Positions 34,221 to 42,839 of a stretch of DNA of 45,302 nucleotides are shown piece by piece. This stretch comes from Pseudomonadota bacterium. Lineage in GTDB: Bacteria > Pseudomonadota > Gammaproteobacteria > Burkholderiales > Burkholderiaceae_B. The notes under the pieces are model-generated. The model ran no database searches, was not told the origin of the DNA, and worked only from the letters and a program-made list of their open reading frames with translations. The position numbers and the translations under genes were made by a program. The stretch is from assembly GCA_023423975.1 (NCBI GenBank), contig JAFAEO010000075.1, forward strand, positions 1 through 45,302, read 5' to 3'. The number at the start of each line of letters is the position of its first letter. Position 1 is the stretch's first letter.

Positions 34221-35399
34221 GTGAATAGTCAATATGATGTCGTGATCGTTGGTGGTGCAGCCACGGGCAGTTCGCTGGCCTATTTCCTGAGCGCATCGGC
34301 TTCCTTCGACGGTTCAATCCTCGTGATTGAAAAAGATGCCAGTTATCAAAAATGCGCAACGGCCTTGTCTGCCGCTTCCATCCGGCACCAGTTTTCAACA
34401 CCGGAAAATATTCAGCTCTCGCAGTTCGGCACCGAATTCCTGCGCCATTTCGGTGACACGCTGGCCGTCGATGGTGACCGGCCGGATGTGGGCTTTCAGG
34501 AAAAAGGTTACCTGTTTTTGTCCACCCCTGGGGGTGAGAAAGTCATGCGTGAAAACAATGCGCTGCAGCGCAGCCTTGGGGCCGATATTGTTTTGAAAAT
34601 GCCTGCTGAACTGAAGGCAACATGGCCGTGGTTGAACGTGGACGACTTGGTGCTGGGCTCCTATGGTGTGACAGGCGAAGGCTGGCTGGATGCCTATGGC
34701 ATGATGCGCGCTTTTCGCCGCAAGGCTATCGCCCAGGGCGTAACCTACCTGGAAGACGAGGTGCTTGCCATCCAAAAAACCGGCAGAACTGTGACGGGCG
34801 TGACCCTGAAAAGCGGCGGGCATATTGCCTGCGCCACGTTGGTCAATGCAGCCGGAACAGGGGCGGCGGCGCTCTCTGCACAAGTGGGCGTGGTGTTGCC
34901 GCAAGAGTCGCGCAAGCGCAGCGTTTTCTATTTCACCTGTCCCGAAAAAATCGCCGACTGCCCCATGGTAATCGATCCGAGCGGCGCCTATTTCCACCCC
35001 GAGGGCGAAGGCTTTATCGGCGGCATACAGCCTCCTGCGGAGCAGGATCGCGAATGCTTTGACTATGACGTTCAGCATGAGCTGTTCGACGAGCTGCTAT
35101 GGCCGATTCTGGCCGCACGCGTTCCGGCCTTCGAGGCTCTGCGCTGCGAGCATGCATGGGCGGGCCATTATGACTACAACACATTCGATCAGAATGTGAT
35201 TCTGGGCTACCACCCGGCTGTAGAAAATATGGTTTACGCTAATGGTTTCAGCGGACATGGTATGCAACAATCACCCGCTGTTGGTCGCGGGCTTGCAGAG
35301 CTTATCGAATTTGGAAAGTATCGCAGTCTTGACCTCTCACGCATGAGCTGGGAACGTGTTTTGAACAACCAGCCCATTGTGGAGCAGAATGTGTGGTAG
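34221..35399 (+). CDS. FAD-dependent amino-acid oxidoreductase (DAO family)
   Basis: The 392-residue flavoprotein has an N-terminal FAD-binding VVIVGGAATGSSLAYFL and the C-terminal ANGFSGHGMQQSPAVGRGLA, typical of the DAO superfamily (D-amino acid dehydrogenase, sarcosine oxidase and FOXRED1-like proteins). The substrate is most likely an amino or imino acid. The start is a GTG at 34221, with GGAA 8 bases upstream. It leads a run of genes with a branched-chain-type ABC transporter, an XRE-cupin regulator and a ketimine reductase homologue. Pipecolate, proline derivatives or a D-amino acid are possible substrates; none can be read from the sequence. Confidence 0.85.
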   Translation: MNSQYDVVIVGGAATGSSLAYFLSASASFDGSILVIEKDASYQKCATALSAASIRHQFSTPENIQLSQFGTEFLRHFGDTLAVDGDRPDVGFQEKGYLFLSTPGGEKVMRENNALQRSLGADIVLKMPAELKATWPWLNVDDLVLGSYGVTGEGWLDAYGMMRAFRRKAIAQGVTYLEDEVLAIQKTGRTVTGVTLKSGGHIACATLVNAAGTGAAALSAQVGVVLPQESRKRSVFYFTCPEKIADCPMVIDPSGAYFHPEGEGFIGGIQPPAEQDRECFDYDVQHELFDELLWPILAARVPAFEALRCEHAWAGHYDYNTFDQNVILGYHPAVENMVYANGFSGHGMQQSPAVGRGLAELIEFGKYRSLDLSRMSWERVLNNQPIVEQNVW

Positions 35400-35493
35400 T
35401 GGTGGTAAGTAGTGTGGCCGGCGTGTGCCTGTCGCATATTCAAAATTGGTTTTGCCTTGCGCAGGACCCGTGCTCGTCGATCAGGAGAAAAGC

Positions 35494-36621
35494 ATGAACA
35501 AAATGTTGAAGAGAGTATTTCTGGCCTCCGCGCTTACCGCTGCCTTCGGGACGCCAGCGCTGGCCGCAGATGAAATTAAAATCGGCCTGGGTGCGCCCAT
35601 GACGGGGGGCAGTGCGGCTTTTGGCAAGCAGTTGCAGACAGGGGCGCAGGCAGCCATTGATGCCATCAACGCCAAGGGCGGGGTTAACGGCAAGCAGCTC
35701 AAGCTGGTTACTGCTGATGACGCATGTGATCCCAAGCAGGCAGTAGCCGCCGCCAACCGCCTGGTCGATCAGGAAAAAGTCACGGCCGTGATCGGACATT
35801 TCTGCTCGTCCAGCACCATCCCCGCTTCCGAGATTTATGACGAAGCCAATATCCTGAACATCACTCCTGCGTCCACCAATCCCAAGGTCACAGAGCGTGA
35901 CCTGTCAACGATTCTGCGCACTTGCGGACGCGACGATCAGCAGGGTGAAGTCGATGCTAAATTCATGAAAGATGTGCTCCAGGTCAAGCGCGTTGCGATC
36001 ATCAATGACAAAGACACCTACGGTGTCGGCCTGGCCAATGCCACGCGCGACGCTGCCAAGAAGCTGGGTATTGAAGTGGTGCTTGAAGACGGGGTGACTC
36101 GCGGCGAGCGTGACTACAATGCGCTGGTCACAAAAATCAAGGGCGCCAATGTGGATGCTGTTTTCTTCGGCGGTCTGTATGCCGAGGCTGGTGTGCTGGT
36201 CAAGCAGATGCGTCAACAGGGTCTGAAAACGCCATTCATTTCCGATGATGGCATTGCCGACCCGGCATTCGTGACTGCAGCGGGCGGTGTGCAGAATGCA
36301 GAAGGCGTTTACATGAGCTTTCTGAAAGACCCACGTAATGACCCAGCCTCCAAAGGCGTGGTCGATGCGCTGAAAAAATCCGGTAGCGATGCCGAGGGCT
36401 TTACGCTGTATTCCTATGCTGCAGTACAGGCTGTCGCAGCGGCGCTGACAGCCAACAAGGACGAGACAGACGGCACCAAGCTGGCCGACTGGCTCAAGGC
36501 CAATCCGGTTCCTACAGTAACAGGTAACAAAGGCTGGGATGAGAAGGGTGACCTCAAATCCAACGACTTCGTTCTGTATGTCTGGAACAAAGACGGCAAG
36601 TACGTAGAGTACAAGAAGTAA
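35494..36621 (+). CDS. livJ: Branched-chain-type amino-acid ABC transporter binding protein
   Basis: The 375-residue protein is a type I periplasmic binding protein of the LivJ/LivK family. It has a signal peptide (RVFLASALTAAFGTPALA, cleavage before ADEIK), then IKIGLGAPMTGGSAAFGKQL and VIGHFCSSSTIPASEIY with the ligand-binding Ser/Thr. ATG 35494 follows AGGAGA; an in-frame start at 35425 would put extra residues before the signal. It is the first transporter gene and is followed by a strong hairpin. The family binds Leu/Ile/Val but also many other amino acids, so the ligand is open. Confidence 0.9.
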   Translation: MNKMLKRVFLASALTAAFGTPALAADEIKIGLGAPMTGGSAAFGKQLQTGAQAAIDAINAKGGVNGKQLKLVTADDACDPKQAVAAANRLVDQEKVTAVIGHFCSSSTIPASEIYDEANILNITPASTNPKVTERDLSTILRTCGRDDQQGEVDAKFMKDVLQVKRVAIINDKDTYGVGLANATRDAAKKLGIEVVLEDGVTRGERDYNALVTKIKGANVDAVFFGGLYAEAGVLVKQMRQQGLKTPFISDDGIADPAFVTAAGGVQNAEGVYMSFLKDPRNDPASKGVVDALKKSGSDAEGFTLYSYAAVQAVAAALTANKDETDGTKLADWLKANPVPTVTGNKGWDEKGDLKSNDFVLYVWNKDGKYVEYKK

Positions 36622-36633
36622 GGTCTGAACGGA

Positions 36634-36667
36634 ACGGCGCATGAGATCAGAGATCACCATGCGCCGT
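36634..36667 (+). terminator. Hairpin between livJ and livH
   Basis: ACGGCGCATG pairs perfectly with CATGCGCCGT (10 bp), and an inner GATC/GATC pair can extend it. A short CTTTT run follows a few bases later. This is probably a partial terminator that sets the binding protein above the membrane subunits in expression. Confidence 0.55.
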
Positions 36668-36757
36668 CTGCTTTTGCTGCATCAATACTCCCAAGAAGCG
36701 ATGGCTGTTTTTTCGCAAAACGCCAGACCTTTGTCTTCACCCTGAAAAGGTACAATC

Positions 36758-37675
36758 ATGGATTGGTATATTCTGGGCCAGCAATTGGTAAATGGCGTCA
36801 CGCTGGGCGCTATTTACGGCTTGATTGCAATTGGCTACACCATGGTTTATGGCATTATCGGCATGATCAACTTCGCTCACGGCGAAATCTACATGATCAG
36901 TGCCTATATCACTGCAATTGCATTTGCCGTATTCACATTTCTTGGCATAGATTCGCTGGCGCTTTCCTTGCTGCTTACCCTGATGGTTACCATGTTTATT
37001 ACCGGGCTGTATGGCTGGTATATTGAACGTACCGTGTACCGCCCGCTGCGCACAACCAACCGCCTGGCCCCGCTGATTACGGCCATTGGTGTATCCCTGT
37101 TGTTGCAAAACTATGTGCAGGTGAGCCAGGGGCCTTATGTACAGGGTGTGCCATCGGTTATACAGGGCGGCTTTACCATCGGGTCTGATACCGGCTTCTT
37201 CCAGATTCGCTATATCGATCTGCTGATTGTGGTTGTCAGCTTCATTGCCATGATGATCCTTACCTGGGTGATCCAGAAAACCAGCCTGGGCAGGCAATGC
37301 CGGGCCGTTGAACAGGATCGCAAAATGGCGACCATTCTGGGTATCAATACCACCAGGATTATTTCAACTGTATTTGTCATCGGTTCGGTGATGGCGGCGG
37401 TGGCCGGCGAACTGGTCACGTTCAACTATGGCTCCTTCGATTTTCATATCGGCTTCATTCTTGGCATCAAGGCGTTCAGCGCGGCCGTGCTGGGCGGAAT
37501 CGGTTCGTTGCCCGGCGCCATGCTGGGCGGCCTGATCCTGGGTGTGCTCGAATCGCTGTTCGCCGGCTTCGTGAGCAGCGACTACAAGGATGTGTTTTCC
37601 TTCAGTGTGCTGGTGCTGGTGCTGATCTTCAAACCGAGTGGCCTGCTGGGCCGGCCTGCCGTGGAGAAAGTGTAA
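36758..37675 (+). CDS. livH: Branched-chain-type amino-acid ABC permease LivH
   Basis: The 305-residue inner-membrane protein is a LivH-type permease with about eight hydrophobic segments. It begins with LVNGVTLGAIYGLIAIGYTM and VYGIIGMINFAHGEIYM, the diagnostic LivH start. The EAA-like loop is CRAVEQDRKMATILGINTTR. It pairs with LivM to form the channel. Its stop TAA shares one base with the livM ATG, so translation is coupled. The ATG follows GAAAAGG. Confidence 0.92.
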   Translation: MDWYILGQQLVNGVTLGAIYGLIAIGYTMVYGIIGMINFAHGEIYMISAYITAIAFAVFTFLGIDSLALSLLLTLMVTMFITGLYGWYIERTVYRPLRTTNRLAPLITAIGVSLLLQNYVQVSQGPYVQGVPSVIQGGFTIGSDTGFFQIRYIDLLIVVVSFIAMMILTWVIQKTSLGRQCRAVEQDRKMATILGINTTRIISTVFVIGSVMAAVAGELVTFNYGSFDFHIGFILGIKAFSAAVLGGIGSLPGAMLGGLILGVLESLFAGFVSSDYKDVFSFSVLVLVLIFKPSGLLGRPAVEKV

Positions 37676-39162
37676 TGAGTACCACGCAAACCTCAACCAT
37701 CGATTTTGGCCATTCATTGCGCGACGCTGTGGTTGCCGGCATCTTGACCATGCTGGTATTCAGTCCGATTACCAATTTCGTTCTCAAGCAGTACTCGTTC
37801 ACGCTGGATTGGTTCCGCAGTCCGTTCTTTCTGAATGGTGTGGCTATCGGCCTGATTGTTGCATTCGTGCGCTTTTTCGTATCGGTGGGCGCGCAGACGC
37901 AGACCGGGCAGAATTTCATTCAGAATTTCATCAAGACCGAACACGGTGTCGAGGTGGAAGATGAATATGCCGATGGCGGCAAGCGCTTAAGACGCATACT
38001 GCTCTGGGGCGGCGGCCTGATGGCGGTGTTCCTGGCGCTGGGCCTGTCCGGCATCATCTACCGGGGTGCCGGCATTGCCCTGGTGCTGGTCGTGCTGTTT
38101 GTCATGATTGCCATGGGTGTGCGTATCCCGAAGCGCCGCGGCAAGAAGCATCCATGGAAGGGGGCGTTACCGGTATTGTTCCTGGTAGGCTTGCTGTTGC
38201 CGCTGCTGTTCTTTTACTTCGGCTGGTTCGGCAAAAGCTGGATCAACAATCTGACCCTGGCCATGGTGTATGTATTGCTGGGGCTGGGTCTGAATATCGT
38301 GGTCGGGCTGGCCGGGCTGCTTGACCTGGGTTTTGTGGCGTTTTATGCGGTCGGCGCCTATTTTCTGGCGCTGGGCGCCGAGTATCTTGGTATCGGTTTC
38401 TGGTCCGCACTGTTTCTCGCGCCATTGCTGGCGGCCTTATGCGGCGGTCTGCTGGGGTTTCCGGTGCTCAAGATGCATGGGGATTATCTGGCCATTGTGA
38501 CGCTGGGTTTTGGCGAAATTATTCGCCTGGTGCTCGTCAACTGGATCAGTTTTACCGGCGGCCCCAATGGCGCATCGGTTCCGGCCCCGACTATTTTCAA
38601 CCTGGAATTCGTGCGGCGGGCCCGCGGCGATGCGGTGCCGTTCCACGATTTTTTCGGTTTGCCATATAGCAGTGATTACCGCTATCTCTTTGTCTATCTG
38701 CTGCTGTTTGTGATCAGCATGATCGCGCTGCGCTTTTTTACCCAGTTACGTGTCATGCCCATCGGGCGGTCCTGGGAAGCCTTGCGGGAAGATGAAATTG
38801 CCTGCCGTTCGCTGGGTATCAACCACGTGACGGTCAAGCTGTCTGCGTTCATGCTGGGCGCGATGATCGGCGGCCTGGCCGGGGTGTTTTTTGCCACGGC
38901 GCAGGGTTTTATCAGCCCGCAGTCGTTCAACTTTTTCGAGTCGGTGCTGATTCTGTCCATCGTGGTTCTGGGTGGCATGGGGTCCTCCATCGGCGTGATC
39001 ATTGCCGCCTTTACGCTCACGCTGCTGCCTGAGTTCCTGCGCGAATTTGCCGGTTACCGCGTGCTGCTTTTCGGTCTGCTCATGATTCTGATGATGATCT
39101 GGCGGCCCAACGGCCTGCTGCGACCGAAACGTTCCGTATTCAGAAAAAGCGAGGTGGCATAA
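37675..39162 (+). CDS. livM: Branched-chain-type amino-acid ABC permease LivM
   Basis: The 495-residue permease carries the LivM core with LTLAMVYVLLGLGLNIVVGL followed by AGLLDLGFVAFYAVGAY, and the coupling loop LREDEIACRSLGINHVTVKL. The core begins at about residue 190. The preceding part contains extra transmembrane segments and a charged loop (EHGVEVEDEYADGGKRLRR), so the protein is longer than the roughly 425 residues of E. coli LivM. It overlaps livH and livG by one base each, giving a tightly coupled operon. The extra N-terminal region is seen in other betaproteobacterial LivM proteins, from memory. Confidence 0.92.
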   Translation: MSTTQTSTIDFGHSLRDAVVAGILTMLVFSPITNFVLKQYSFTLDWFRSPFFLNGVAIGLIVAFVRFFVSVGAQTQTGQNFIQNFIKTEHGVEVEDEYADGGKRLRRILLWGGGLMAVFLALGLSGIIYRGAGIALVLVVLFVMIAMGVRIPKRRGKKHPWKGALPVLFLVGLLLPLLFFYFGWFGKSWINNLTLAMVYVLLGLGLNIVVGLAGLLDLGFVAFYAVGAYFLALGAEYLGIGFWSALFLAPLLAALCGGLLGFPVLKMHGDYLAIVTLGFGEIIRLVLVNWISFTGGPNGASVPAPTIFNLEFVRRARGDAVPFHDFFGLPYSSDYRYLFVYLLLFVISMIALRFFTQLRVMPIGRSWEALREDEIACRSLGINHVTVKLSAFMLGAMIGGLAGVFFATAQGFISPQSFNFFESVLILSIVVLGGMGSSIGVIIAAFTLTLLPEFLREFAGYRVLLFGLLMILMMIWRPNGLLRPKRSVFRKSEVA

Positions 39163-39986
39163 TGGCTCAGGACGTCAAAGAGGACGCCATACTGTCGGTT
39201 CAGCACCTGACGCGTCGATTCGGCGGCATTATTGCCAACAATGATGTCAGTTTCGATGTGCGCAGGGGATCGATTACAGCGTTGATCGGTCCCAACGGCG
39301 CCGGCAAAACCACGGTCTTTAACTGCATTACTGGCTTTTATACGGTTTCGGCTGGACATATCTACCTGACCCAGCCCGACGGAAAAGTGGAAATAGGCGA
39401 ACTGCTGAGCCGCAAAGTGACCGGTGGTTCATACTTGGTGGCCCGGGCCGGTATCGCCCGCACGTTCCAGAATATCCGTCTGTTCAAGGATATGACCGTG
39501 CTGGAAAACCTGTTGGTGGCACAACATCGCAAGCAGAACCGTAACCTGTTTTCCGGGCTGCTGGTCACTTCTGATTTTTCTGACAAGGAAGAAGCCAGCC
39601 TGGCACGCGCCTTCGAGTGGCTCGAGATCGTTAATTTGTCCGAAGACGCCAATCGGCTGGCCGGCGAACTGTCCTATGGCCGCCAGCGGCGCCTGGAAAT
39701 TGCGCGCGCCATGTGTACCGATCCGGGAATCATCTGTCTGGATGAGCCGGCCGCGGGCCTGAATCCGCGTGAAACCCGCGAGCTTTCAGCGCTCATTCGC
39801 AAGCTGCGCAACGAGCATGGCGTGACCGTTCTGCTGATTGAACACGACATGGGCCTGGTCATGGAGATTTCCGAGCATATCATTGTGATGGATCAGGGCA
39901 AGGTGATCGACGCCGGCACGCCGGAACACATTCGCAATTCCGACGTGGTGATCGCTGCCTATCTGGGCACCGAAGTGGAGGACTAA
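39162..39986 (+). CDS. livG: Branched-chain-type amino-acid ABC ATP-binding protein LivG
   Basis: The 274-residue ATPase has Walker A GPNGAGKTT, a LivG-type Q-loop region IARTFQNIRLFKDMTVLENL, the signature LSYGRQRRLEIARAM, Walker B IICLDEPAAGLN and the H-loop in LLIEHDMGLVM. It forms the cytosolic motor with LivF. An insertion with KQNRNLFSGLL lies between the Q-loop and the signature, as is normal for LivG. Its ATG overlaps the livM stop by one base and livF follows after two bases. Confidence 0.94.
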   Translation: MAQDVKEDAILSVQHLTRRFGGIIANNDVSFDVRRGSITALIGPNGAGKTTVFNCITGFYTVSAGHIYLTQPDGKVEIGELLSRKVTGGSYLVARAGIARTFQNIRLFKDMTVLENLLVAQHRKQNRNLFSGLLVTSDFSDKEEASLARAFEWLEIVNLSEDANRLAGELSYGRQRRLEIARAMCTDPGIICLDEPAAGLNPRETRELSALIRKLRNEHGVTVLLIEHDMGLVMEISEHIIVMDQGKVIDAGTPEHIRNSDVVIAAYLGTEVED

Positions 39987-39988
39987 GC

Positions 39989-40708
39989 ATGGCAGACACC
40001 CCAATTCTTGAGATCAAGGATGTGAGCTCCTACTACGGACAGATTCAGGCACTCAAAAACGTGTCCCTGCATATCAATCCGGGTGAAATCGTAACGCTGA
40101 TCGGTGCCAATGGCGCAGGCAAAAGCACCTTGCTCATGACCATTTTCGGTACGCCGCGGGCGCGCACCGGGCAGATTCTGTACAAGGGCAATAACCTGTT
40201 GCGCCTGCCGCCGCACAAGATTGCCACCCAGGGCATTGCCCAGGTGCCCGAAGGCCGCCGCATCTTCCCGAAAATGACCGTGGAAGAGAACATCATGATC
40301 GGGACGCTGCCCATTGGCGACGCGCACCTGGACGAAGACCGGCAGCATATGTTTGATTTGTTTCCGCGCCTGAAAGAGCGGCGCAACCAGCGTGCCGGGA
40401 CACTCTCCGGCGGGGAGCAGCAGATGCTGGCCATCGCCCGCGCACTCATGAGCCGGCCCGACATGATTTTGCTGGATGAGCCCAGCCTGGGGCTGGCGCC
40501 GCTGATCGTGCGCCAGATTTTTTCGGTGCTGCGGGAGCTGGGCAAAAGCGGTAAAACCATTTTCCTGGTTGAGCAAAATGCCAACCACGCGCTCAAGCTG
40601 GCCGACCGGGCTTATGTCATGGTAACCGGCGAGATCAGGATGACCGGCACTGGTGCGGAACTGCTGGCCAACCCGGAAATCCGCGACGCTTATCTGGGAA
40701 GCCATTAG
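39989..40708 (+). CDS. livF: Branched-chain-type amino-acid ABC ATP-binding protein LivF
   Basis: The 239-residue ATPase has Walker A GANGAGKST, GIAQVPEGRRIFPKMTVEEN (a LivF hallmark), the signature LSGGEQQMLAIARAL, Walker B MILLDEPSLGLA and the H-loop in LVEQNANHAL. It completes the five-gene transporter. The stop TAG is followed after one base by the ATG of the XRE-cupin regulator, so the regulator is part of the same transcript. Confidence 0.94.
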   Translation: MADTPILEIKDVSSYYGQIQALKNVSLHINPGEIVTLIGANGAGKSTLLMTIFGTPRARTGQILYKGNNLLRLPPHKIATQGIAQVPEGRRIFPKMTVEENIMIGTLPIGDAHLDEDRQHMFDLFPRLKERRNQRAGTLSGGEQQMLAIARALMSRPDMILLDEPSLGLAPLIVRQIFSVLRELGKSGKTIFLVEQNANHALKLADRAYVMVTGEIRMTGTGAELLANPEIRDAYLGSH

Positions 40709-40709
40709 G

Positions 40710-41309
40710 ATGGCTGCTCGCGAGGAAACACCGCTGATGCAGCGGCTGCGCGCCGTGCGCCAGGCCAATGACCTGACGCTGGAGCAGGCCGGACGGGCCT
40801 GTGGTATCGCGGCCTCGACTCTCTCGAAAATCGAGAACGGGCTGATGTCGCCCACCTACGATGTGCTGCAGAAGCTGGCCATCGGCCTGTCGCTGGATGT
40901 CTCTGAGCTGTTTACGCCGGCTCGCGAACCGATGGGGGCAGGTCGTTGCGTGGTAGACCGCGCCGGACAGGGAAAAGTCCACAAGACGCGGTACTATGAG
41001 CATTTGCTGCTGTGCTCGCAGCTCTCACACAAGCGGATATTGCCGTTTCTCACAACAATTACGGCCCGGGACCTGACGGCATTCAGTGACTGGAATCGCC
41101 ATGAAGGCGAAGAATTCGTTTATGTGATCAGTGGCCAGATCCAATTGCATACGGAATTTTATTCCGAGGCAACGCTGGGGCCGGGCGACAGTTTTTATAT
41201 TGACAGCCGTATGGGGCATCGCTGTATCAGCGTCAGCCAGGAGGATGCACAAGTGCTCTGGATGGCGACCCAGCGCCCCGAGGCAGAATCAGGAGAAGTA
41301 AATGAGTAG
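40710..41309 (+). CDS. XRE-family regulator with C-terminal cupin
   Basis: The 199-residue protein has an N-terminal Xre helix-turn-helix (LRAVRQANDLTLEQAGRACG, IAASTLSKIENGLMSPTYDV) and a C-terminal cupin (residues of about 115-190) with GEEFVYVISGQIQLHTEFY and LGPGDSFYIDSRMGHR. This PuuR/SutR-like architecture senses small metabolites, often amino acids or amines. ATG 40710 begins one base after the livF stop; the longer frame from 40653 runs inside livF and is unlikely. Its stop overlaps the next gene by eight bases. It may control this operon. Confidence 0.88.
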   Translation: MAAREETPLMQRLRAVRQANDLTLEQAGRACGIAASTLSKIENGLMSPTYDVLQKLAIGLSLDVSELFTPAREPMGAGRCVVDRAGQGKVHKTRYYEHLLLCSQLSHKRILPFLTTITARDLTAFSDWNRHEGEEFVYVISGQIQLHTEFYSEATLGPGDSFYIDSRMGHRCISVSQEDAQVLWMATQRPEAESGEVNE

Positions 41310-42234
41310 TCCGGTGCCACGTGTGTTCAGTGCCGAAGAAACGCGCCAGTTGATCGCTTTCGGGCCGTTGCGCCAGCATATTCTGGATGCCGCCGTGCAA
41401 TACGCGGCAGGCCAGATCCACAGCCCCGATCGCCAGGTGCTGACCGTGCCTGGCAGCAAGGATGGTGTGCTGCTGTCCATGCCTTGCACTGCCCAGGACA
41501 TTTGCGCGCATAAACTGATTTCGCTGCTGCCGGACAATCCTGCGCAGGATCGGCCCACCATACAGGGCATGGTATCGGTGCTCGATAGCGCCACCGGTGT
41601 TCCGCTGTTCGTCCTTGACGGCCCCACCGTGACGGCAAGGCGTACCGCCGCGCTGTCCATGGCCGGTCTGCAGCTTTTTCTGGAACATGAGCCGCGCACC
41701 ATTGTGATTATCGGTGCCGGGAGCCAGGCCGATGGGCACGTGCAGGCCATAGCCGAGCTGTATCCTGAAGCCACGGTGCATATTGCCGCACGCGAGCAGT
41801 CCTGGGCAAAGGCACAGGCCTTTTGCGAACGCCACGCAGCCCTCGGCCTTCGCTTGCAAGTGACCGATCTGAACCAGTTGCCGGAACAGTTTGACGCGGT
41901 CATTACGCTGACCACGGCTGTTGAACCGGTTTATCATGCGCCACCGCTGGCAGGACGTCTGATTATCGGTGTGGGTGCTTTTCGATCGCATATGGTGGAA
42001 GTGGCGCCGGAAACGGTGATGAACAGCGTATGCTATGTCGACGACCTGGTCGGCGCGCAGCATGAAGCCGGCGATTACATTCAGGCGAAAAAGGACTGGA
42101 GCGAAGTCACCACCCTGGCGCAAGCCATCGAAAGCGACGTCGACTATTCGCGCCCCATTATGTTCAAGACCGTCGGCTGCGCCGCCTGGGATCTGGCGGC
42201 AGCGCGATGCGCACGGGCCGCAGCGGGCTTTTAG
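41302..42234 (+). CDS. Ornithine cyclodeaminase/mu-crystallin family protein, ketimine reductase-like
   Basis: The 310-residue NAD(P)-binding protein belongs to the OCD/mu-crystallin family. It has LLSMPCTAQDICAHKLISLL with the catalytic Lys, DGPTVTARRTAALSM, the dinucleotide-binding IVIIGAGSQADGHVQAI, and VGAFRSHMVEVAPETV. The C-terminal VDDLVGAQHEAGD and FKTVGCAAWDLAAARCA resemble the delta-1-pyrroline/piperideine-2-carboxylate reductases (LhpI type). That enzyme reduces cyclic imino acids to proline or pipecolate. It overlaps the XRE-cupin gene by eight bases and is the last gene of the operon. True ornithine cyclodeaminase is less likely. Confidence 0.82.
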   Translation: MSSPVPRVFSAEETRQLIAFGPLRQHILDAAVQYAAGQIHSPDRQVLTVPGSKDGVLLSMPCTAQDICAHKLISLLPDNPAQDRPTIQGMVSVLDSATGVPLFVLDGPTVTARRTAALSMAGLQLFLEHEPRTIVIIGAGSQADGHVQAIAELYPEATVHIAAREQSWAKAQAFCERHAALGLRLQVTDLNQLPEQFDAVITLTTAVEPVYHAPPLAGRLIIGVGAFRSHMVEVAPETVMNSVCYVDDLVGAQHEAGDYIQAKKDWSEVTTLAQAIESDVDYSRPIMFKTVGCAAWDLAAARCARAAAGF

Positions 42235-42458
42235 TGGGGGCTTGAGGGGCGTTAAGTGAGCCGCGATGAGCAAACGGTCCGTTCATGAATTATTGAATGG
42301 CTCCCCTATGCCGCGCCTCGGTCCCCTCTGATCTTTTAGCCGCTTTTTTGGATGAACGAGAGTTCGCGCTCGATACGACAGCGCCCGCACTTGTCGCAAA
42401 TTTCTGACATAAATGATTGATTCGGCGTGGCTTTTTTGTTCAATGCCGGTAAGTTTTC
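42235..42458. other. Spacer between the amino-acid operon and the rplC promoter
   Basis: No gene is supported. GAGCC/GGCTC and short inverted pieces occur near 42258-42304, but no clear terminator is visible although one would be expected after the reductase gene. Confidence 0.4.
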
Positions 42459-42487
42459 TTGCCAAACGGCTCACGCAATGCTATAGT
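42459..42487 (+). promoter_or_regulatory. Promoter of the rplC operon
   Basis: TTGCCA at 42459-42464 and TATAGT at 42482-42487 are separated by exactly 17 bases, a good sigma-70 promoter. Transcription would start near 42494 and give rplC a leader of about 345 nt. The box pair is the best promoter match I saw in the window. Confidence 0.65.
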
Positions 42488-42839
42488 CACAGGCTAACCA
42501 CTGTAGTTGGGTTCACTGATTGACCGGCTTTTGAACTGGTTTCAGGCGCTAAACAAGTATCAAAGAAAGATTTTAAAGATGGGCGAAGCGGGCACGGAAA
42601 GTGCGGCGCGGCGTAGTCTTTATGCCTTTTCTTGTACCTGTATGCGCCTTGATCTGTTTGGTCAGTTGCCGGTTTTGCGATGCCGTTTTTTGGGTGCCGC
42701 AATGCCACTGGCAGCACTTTGAATTGAACCTGCATGGGTATTGTTGTCCGGGAAGGCAATGCGTTGCAGCCTTGAGTTTGCCGGATGAATCATATTAAAT
42801 TTAGCCCCAGCCAATCGTAGCTGGGAATTGGAGAAAATG
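42488..42839 (+). promoter_or_regulatory. Long leader of rplC with a hairpin next to the Shine-Dalgarno
   Basis: About 350 bases have no credible gene (a 71-codon frame at 42507-42722 lacks a domain). CCCAGC at 42806-42811 pairs with GCTGGG at 42820-42825, ending four bases before the GGAG at 42830-42833. The leader could be the place where an S10-operon protein such as L4 acts, as in E. coli, but no E. coli-like leader sequence is recognised. Confidence 0.45.

Noticed and set aside
14522..42458. The 28-kb segment as a mobile genomic island
   Set aside because: No integrase, transposase or attachment repeats were found and the genes are typical core and accessory metabolism with similar base composition; rearrangement is more likely.
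42507..42722. 71-codon frame in the rplC leader
   Set aside because: Cysteine-rich translation with no family resemblance and no clear Shine-Dalgarno; treated as leader RNA. A leader peptide cannot be fully excluded.
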